A stretch of 64,000 nt of DNA from Nordella sp. HKS 07 (GTDB lineage: Bacteria; Pseudomonadota; Alphaproteobacteria; Rhizobiales; Aestuariivirgaceae): assembly GCF_011046735.1 (NCBI RefSeq), contig NZ_CP049258.1, positions 4,234,001 through 4,298,000 of the forward strand, given 5' to 3'. A program made the position numbers and the translations under genes. The notes beneath the pieces were generated by a model, which saw only the letters and a list, made by a program, of their open reading frames with translations, was not told the DNA's origin and did not search any database. Positions 61,904 to 64,000 of the stretch are shown here, piece by piece; positions within the stretch are counted from its first letter, which is position 1, and each line of letters begins with the position of its first letter.

Positions 61904-62611
61904 ATGCTGAGCGCTGCACGACCCGAGACGTCGAGATCCGGCACAAAAGTCTTTGGCAAGCACAAGGGCACGGTAGCCAGCAATCTCGACCCCGAAGGCT
62001 ACGGCCGCATTCAGGCGTTTGTCCCGCGCGTGCTGAAGGGAGTTCCGAGCGGCTGGGCCTGGCCCTGTGTTCCCTATGGCGGACCGACATCGGGTTTCTT
62101 CTCGGTGCCGCCGCCGGGCGCCGGCGTGTGGATCGAATTCGAGGATGGCGACACGTCGCAGCCGATCTGGACCGGATGCTACTGGGGCAGGGGCGAACTG
62201 CCCAAGAAGCCGCCGGGCGAGACGAGCCTGCCGACAACCCGGATCTGGCGCACCGAAACCGGCCTTACCGTCGTTATGGACGATAAGGCCCAGACGCTCA
62301 CCTTGACGGATGGCGCGGCGCTCAACTCGGTCGAGGTGAATGTCGCAAACGGCACGGTGACGGTGAAGGGAGCTATGGAAATTGTCTCGAGTGCGCCGCT
62401 CGTCAGGCATGGCAGCGACAGCGCCGAGGAATCGGCCGTGCTCGGTGATCGACTCTTCAAATATCTGACGGACCTCGTGGGCGCGTTCAACGCGCATGTT
62501 CATCCGGGCCAGCTGGCACTCGGCATCCTGCCGGTGGTGCCGGCGCCGCCGGTAAAGCCGATGGCGCCGCCCACGCGCGCTCTTCTGTCAAACAAGGTGG
62601 TGCTGGAGTGA
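61904..62611 (+). CDS. eCIS spike protein (gpV/gp5-like OB-fold, baseplate assembly V)
   Basis: A 235-residue spike. The OB-fold N-terminal part (GKHKGTVASNLDPEGYGRIQ, then WAWPCVPYGGP and VPPPGAGVWIEFEDGDTSQP) is followed by a beta-helix-like region (GTVTVKGAMEIVSSAP). Near the end AHVHPG provides an HxH pair, as at the iron-binding tip of P2-type spikes. The ATG at 61904 follows GAGGAGGAAA. No PAAR gene is seen nearby. Confidence 0.88.
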   Translation: MLSAARPETSRSGTKVFGKHKGTVASNLDPEGYGRIQAFVPRVLKGVPSGWAWPCVPYGGPTSGFFSVPPPGAGVWIEFEDGDTSQPIWTGCYWGRGELPKKPPGETSLPTTRIWRTETGLTVVMDDKAQTLTLTDGAALNSVEVNVANGTVTVKGAMEIVSSAPLVRHGSDSAEESAVLGDRLFKYLTDLVGAFNAHVHPGQLALGILPVVPAPPVKPMAPPTRALLSNKVVLE

Positions 62612-62621
62612 GATCAGTCAA

Positions 62622-62897
62622 ATGGCCGTAGAACTCAAGCCTGGATCGCTCGCCAATTTCGCCAATTCGATGGCGGCCGAGATCGAAAGCGAGCTCGATG
62701 CGATGATGACCGCCGACGGACTTCCGCCGATGAGCATGGACGATTCAGAGCAGAGCGTGCGCGACCGCCGACGCTTCTTCATCGCCATCGCGCGTGGTGT
62801 CGTCCGCCATATCGAACAGCGCAAGGCCGCGATCAAGGTCTTCTGCGAGCATAACCAAACCAAGCCTGTGACCGTCGTCGATGTGGATTTCTCCTGA
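62622..62897 (+). CDS. Small eCIS-associated protein
   Basis: A 91-residue, probably helical protein (LANFANSMAAEIESELDAMM, then FFIAIARGVVRHIEQRKAAI). It lies where many eCIS loci have a PAAR or wedge gene, but it has no PAAR motifs. Its stop overlaps the gp25 start. Function unknown; a structural or assembly role is likely. Confidence 0.65.
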   Translation: MAVELKPGSLANFANSMAAEIESELDAMMTADGLPPMSMDDSEQSVRDRRRFFIAIARGVVRHIEQRKAAIKVFCEHNQTKPVTVVDVDFS

Positions 62898-63274
62898 TGG
62901 ACACGCTCCGGTCATATCTCGATTTCCCGTTCACGCTGGACGAACAGGGCCGCAGCGCCGCCACCGGCAGCGACGATCATATCCGCGACATGATCGCGCT
63001 CGTCCTGTTTACGTCGCCGGGCGAGCGCGCCAATCGGCCGGAATTCGGCTGCGGCGTGAAGCAGCTCGTCTTTGCCCCGCTCTCCGACGCGCTGGCGGCG
63101 GCGACCGAGCAACTCATCCATGGCGCCCTCATCCGCTGGCTCGACCCGGTGATCTCGCTCGAAAAGGTCGAGACGACGGCGGACGATGCGACGCTCGAGA
63201 TCAGGATTTCCTATGTGCGCCGGGAGACGGGCGAGCAACGCGTCGAGGTTTTCCGGCATCCGGTTCCGGTGTGA
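62897..63274 (+). CDS. Baseplate wedge protein (GPW/gp25 family)
   Basis: A 125-residue gp25-like protein (Afp9/Pvc9). Landmarks are IRDMIALVLFTSPGERANRP, then FGCGVKQLVFAPLS, and the strand EIRISYVRRETGE. The conserved EFGCG signature is the sheath-nucleating element of the family. It overlaps the small gene upstream by 1 base. Confidence 0.92.
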   Translation: MDTLRSYLDFPFTLDEQGRSAATGSDDHIRDMIALVLFTSPGERANRPEFGCGVKQLVFAPLSDALAAATEQLIHGALIRWLDPVISLEKVETTADDATLEIRISYVRRETGEQRVEVFRHPVPV

Positions 63275-63283
63275 GGTCGATCC

Positions 63284-64000
63284 ATGACGATCCTGTCGGC
63301 TGACGGCACATTGCAATGCGGGGATGAACGGCGCTCCGGGATCCTGCTTGATCCGGCGCATCCGCTGAACGGCATCGATTTCGTCGAGTTCCGGCGCGAG
63401 CCGGCGACCCGTTTCATCCTCGATGTCACCTTCCTGAAGGCGCCGCCGGTCCTGGGCGTCGAGAATTTCGCGGTGACCGGCGGTATCCGCATCGTCGATA
63501 TCGTCGTGACCGCGGTCGAGACCGTGACAGGCGAGCCTCTGAAATTGCGCGTGCTCGTTGATCGCGAAGGGGATTTCTCGCCCTATGTCCTGAGCGTCGA
63601 TCATCCGGCCATGGATCTCGAGCGCAACCAGGCTGTTTTCAGCTTCAAGGCGGCGTGCCCAAGCGAATTCGACTGCCGGACGACGTCCGATTGCGGACTT
63701 CCTCCCCGCGTCGAGCCCGCGCTCGATTATCTGGCGAAGGATTATCAGAGCTTCCGCCGACTGATGGTCGACCTGATTGCCGAGCGCAACCCATCCTGGC
63801 AGGAACGCCTGCCGGCCGATCTCGGCATGACGCTGGTCGAGCTTTTGGCCTATGGCGCCGACTATCTGAGCTACTATCAGGATGCGGGGCCCGGCACCGA
63901 GAGCTATCTCGACACCTGCCGCCACCGCGTCTCGGCCGCCCGCCACGCGCGCCTCATCGATTACGCGATGGGGCAGGGGCAGGCCGCCCGGTCCTTCGTG
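63284..64000 (+). CDS. Large baseplate assembly protein (Afp11/Pvc11, gpJ/gp6-like), partial
   Basis: The first 239 residues are in the window; the rest runs off the right edge. It contains DYLAKDYQSFRRLMVDLIAE, then LGMTLVELLAYGADYLSYYQD and RRHRVS-like segments, the pattern of the putative baseplate assembly proteins that form the wedge ring. The early about 130 residues are a beta-rich lead. More eCIS genes are expected beyond the edge. Confidence 0.85.
   Translation, partial: MTILSADGTLQCGDERRSGILLDPAHPLNGIDFVEFRREPATRFILDVTFLKAPPVLGVENFAVTGGIRIVDIVVTAVETVTGEPLKLRVLVDREGDFSPYVLSVDHPAMDLERNQAVFSFKAACPSEFDCRTTSDCGLPPRVEPALDYLAKDYQSFRRLMVDLIAERNPSWQERLPADLGMTLVELLAYGADYLSYYQDAGPGTESYLDTCRHRVSAARHARLIDYAMGQGQAARSFV

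Noticed and set aside
47187-64000. Interpretation as a prophage
   Set aside because: No head, packaging, integrase or lysis gene; the AAA+ ATPase, DUF4255 cap and DUF4157 proteins are eCIS markers.
1-64000. tRNA, rRNA, CRISPR array or insertion sequence
   Set aside because: No cloverleaf, rRNA segment, regularly spaced direct repeats or transposase motif was seen on reading the gaps and frames; a dedicated RNA search could still find a small RNA.

Overview
The window is a GC-rich, gene-dense stretch of an alphaproteobacterial chromosome, most likely from the order Hyphomicrobiales (Rhizobiales). This rests on the many ABC uptake operons, the half-size (single ABC domain) ribose-type ATPase, and a rhizobial-style CTTCTCCCGC palindromic intergenic repeat. 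I cannot name the genus. I found no tRNA, rRNA, CRISPR array, insertion sequence or integrase. Genes are tightly packed, with many ATGA overlaps and convergent ends only a few bases apart.

Region 1 (1-15.6 kb) holds catabolic modules. They are: the end of a possible HpcH/HpaI aldolase; an aspartoacylase-like deacylase; a NitT/TauT-type ABC permease (two permease domains fused) with its ATPase; a decayed nitrilase; a DUF1989 protein; and a LacI-controlled operon on the minus strand. That operon reads lacI, ribose-type binding protein, ATPase, permease, phosphotriesterase-like hydrolase, GATase-like protein, PfkB kinase, DUF1688/URC4. Next come two small membrane-protein genes divergent from a TetR regulator, with a twin operator between them, and an SDR remnant.

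Region 2 (15.6-27.7 kb) is a coherent peptide-use locus. It has an M81 (MlrC-like) metallopeptidase, pyroglutamyl peptidase, a complete Dpp/Opp-type importer (F, D, C, B, A), a MarR-like regulator and a divergent full-length 5-oxoprolinase. Together these could import pyroglutamyl peptides, release 5-oxoproline and convert it to glutamate.

Region 3 (27.7-35.2 kb) has an XRE-cupin regulator divergent from a dimethylglycine/sarcosine dehydrogenase-like flavoprotein, a polyamine-type ABC transporter (ATPase plus two permeases, no binding protein here) split by a RIME-like palindromic repeat, and a C45 acyltransferase/amidase. Region 4 (35.2-43.9 kb) is a second Dpp-type importer operon with a DoeB-like deacylase, an enolase-superfamily enzyme and a GntR/FCD regulator. 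The same 14-bp operator-like sequence stands before both transcription units. Region 5 (43.9-46.8 kb) has a ParB-like domain protein, a SulP transporter broken by a one-base frameshift, and Dps.

Region 6 (47.2 kb to the right edge) is an extracellular contractile injection system (eCIS, PVC/Afp-like). In order it has sheath, tube, a CxxC baseplate chaperone-like protein, a proline-rich protein, a DUF4255 cap/terminator, an AAA+ ATPase, a small protein, two consecutive DUF4157 proteins (candidate cargo, 1121 and 567 aa), a CIS tube/adaptor protein, a gp53/LysM-like protein, the hub, a spike with its own HxH tip, a small protein, the gp25 wedge, and a large baseplate protein cut by the window edge. 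No capsid, terminase, integrase or lysis gene is present. This is the most notable system here; its candidate effectors and accessory proteins look incompletely described.
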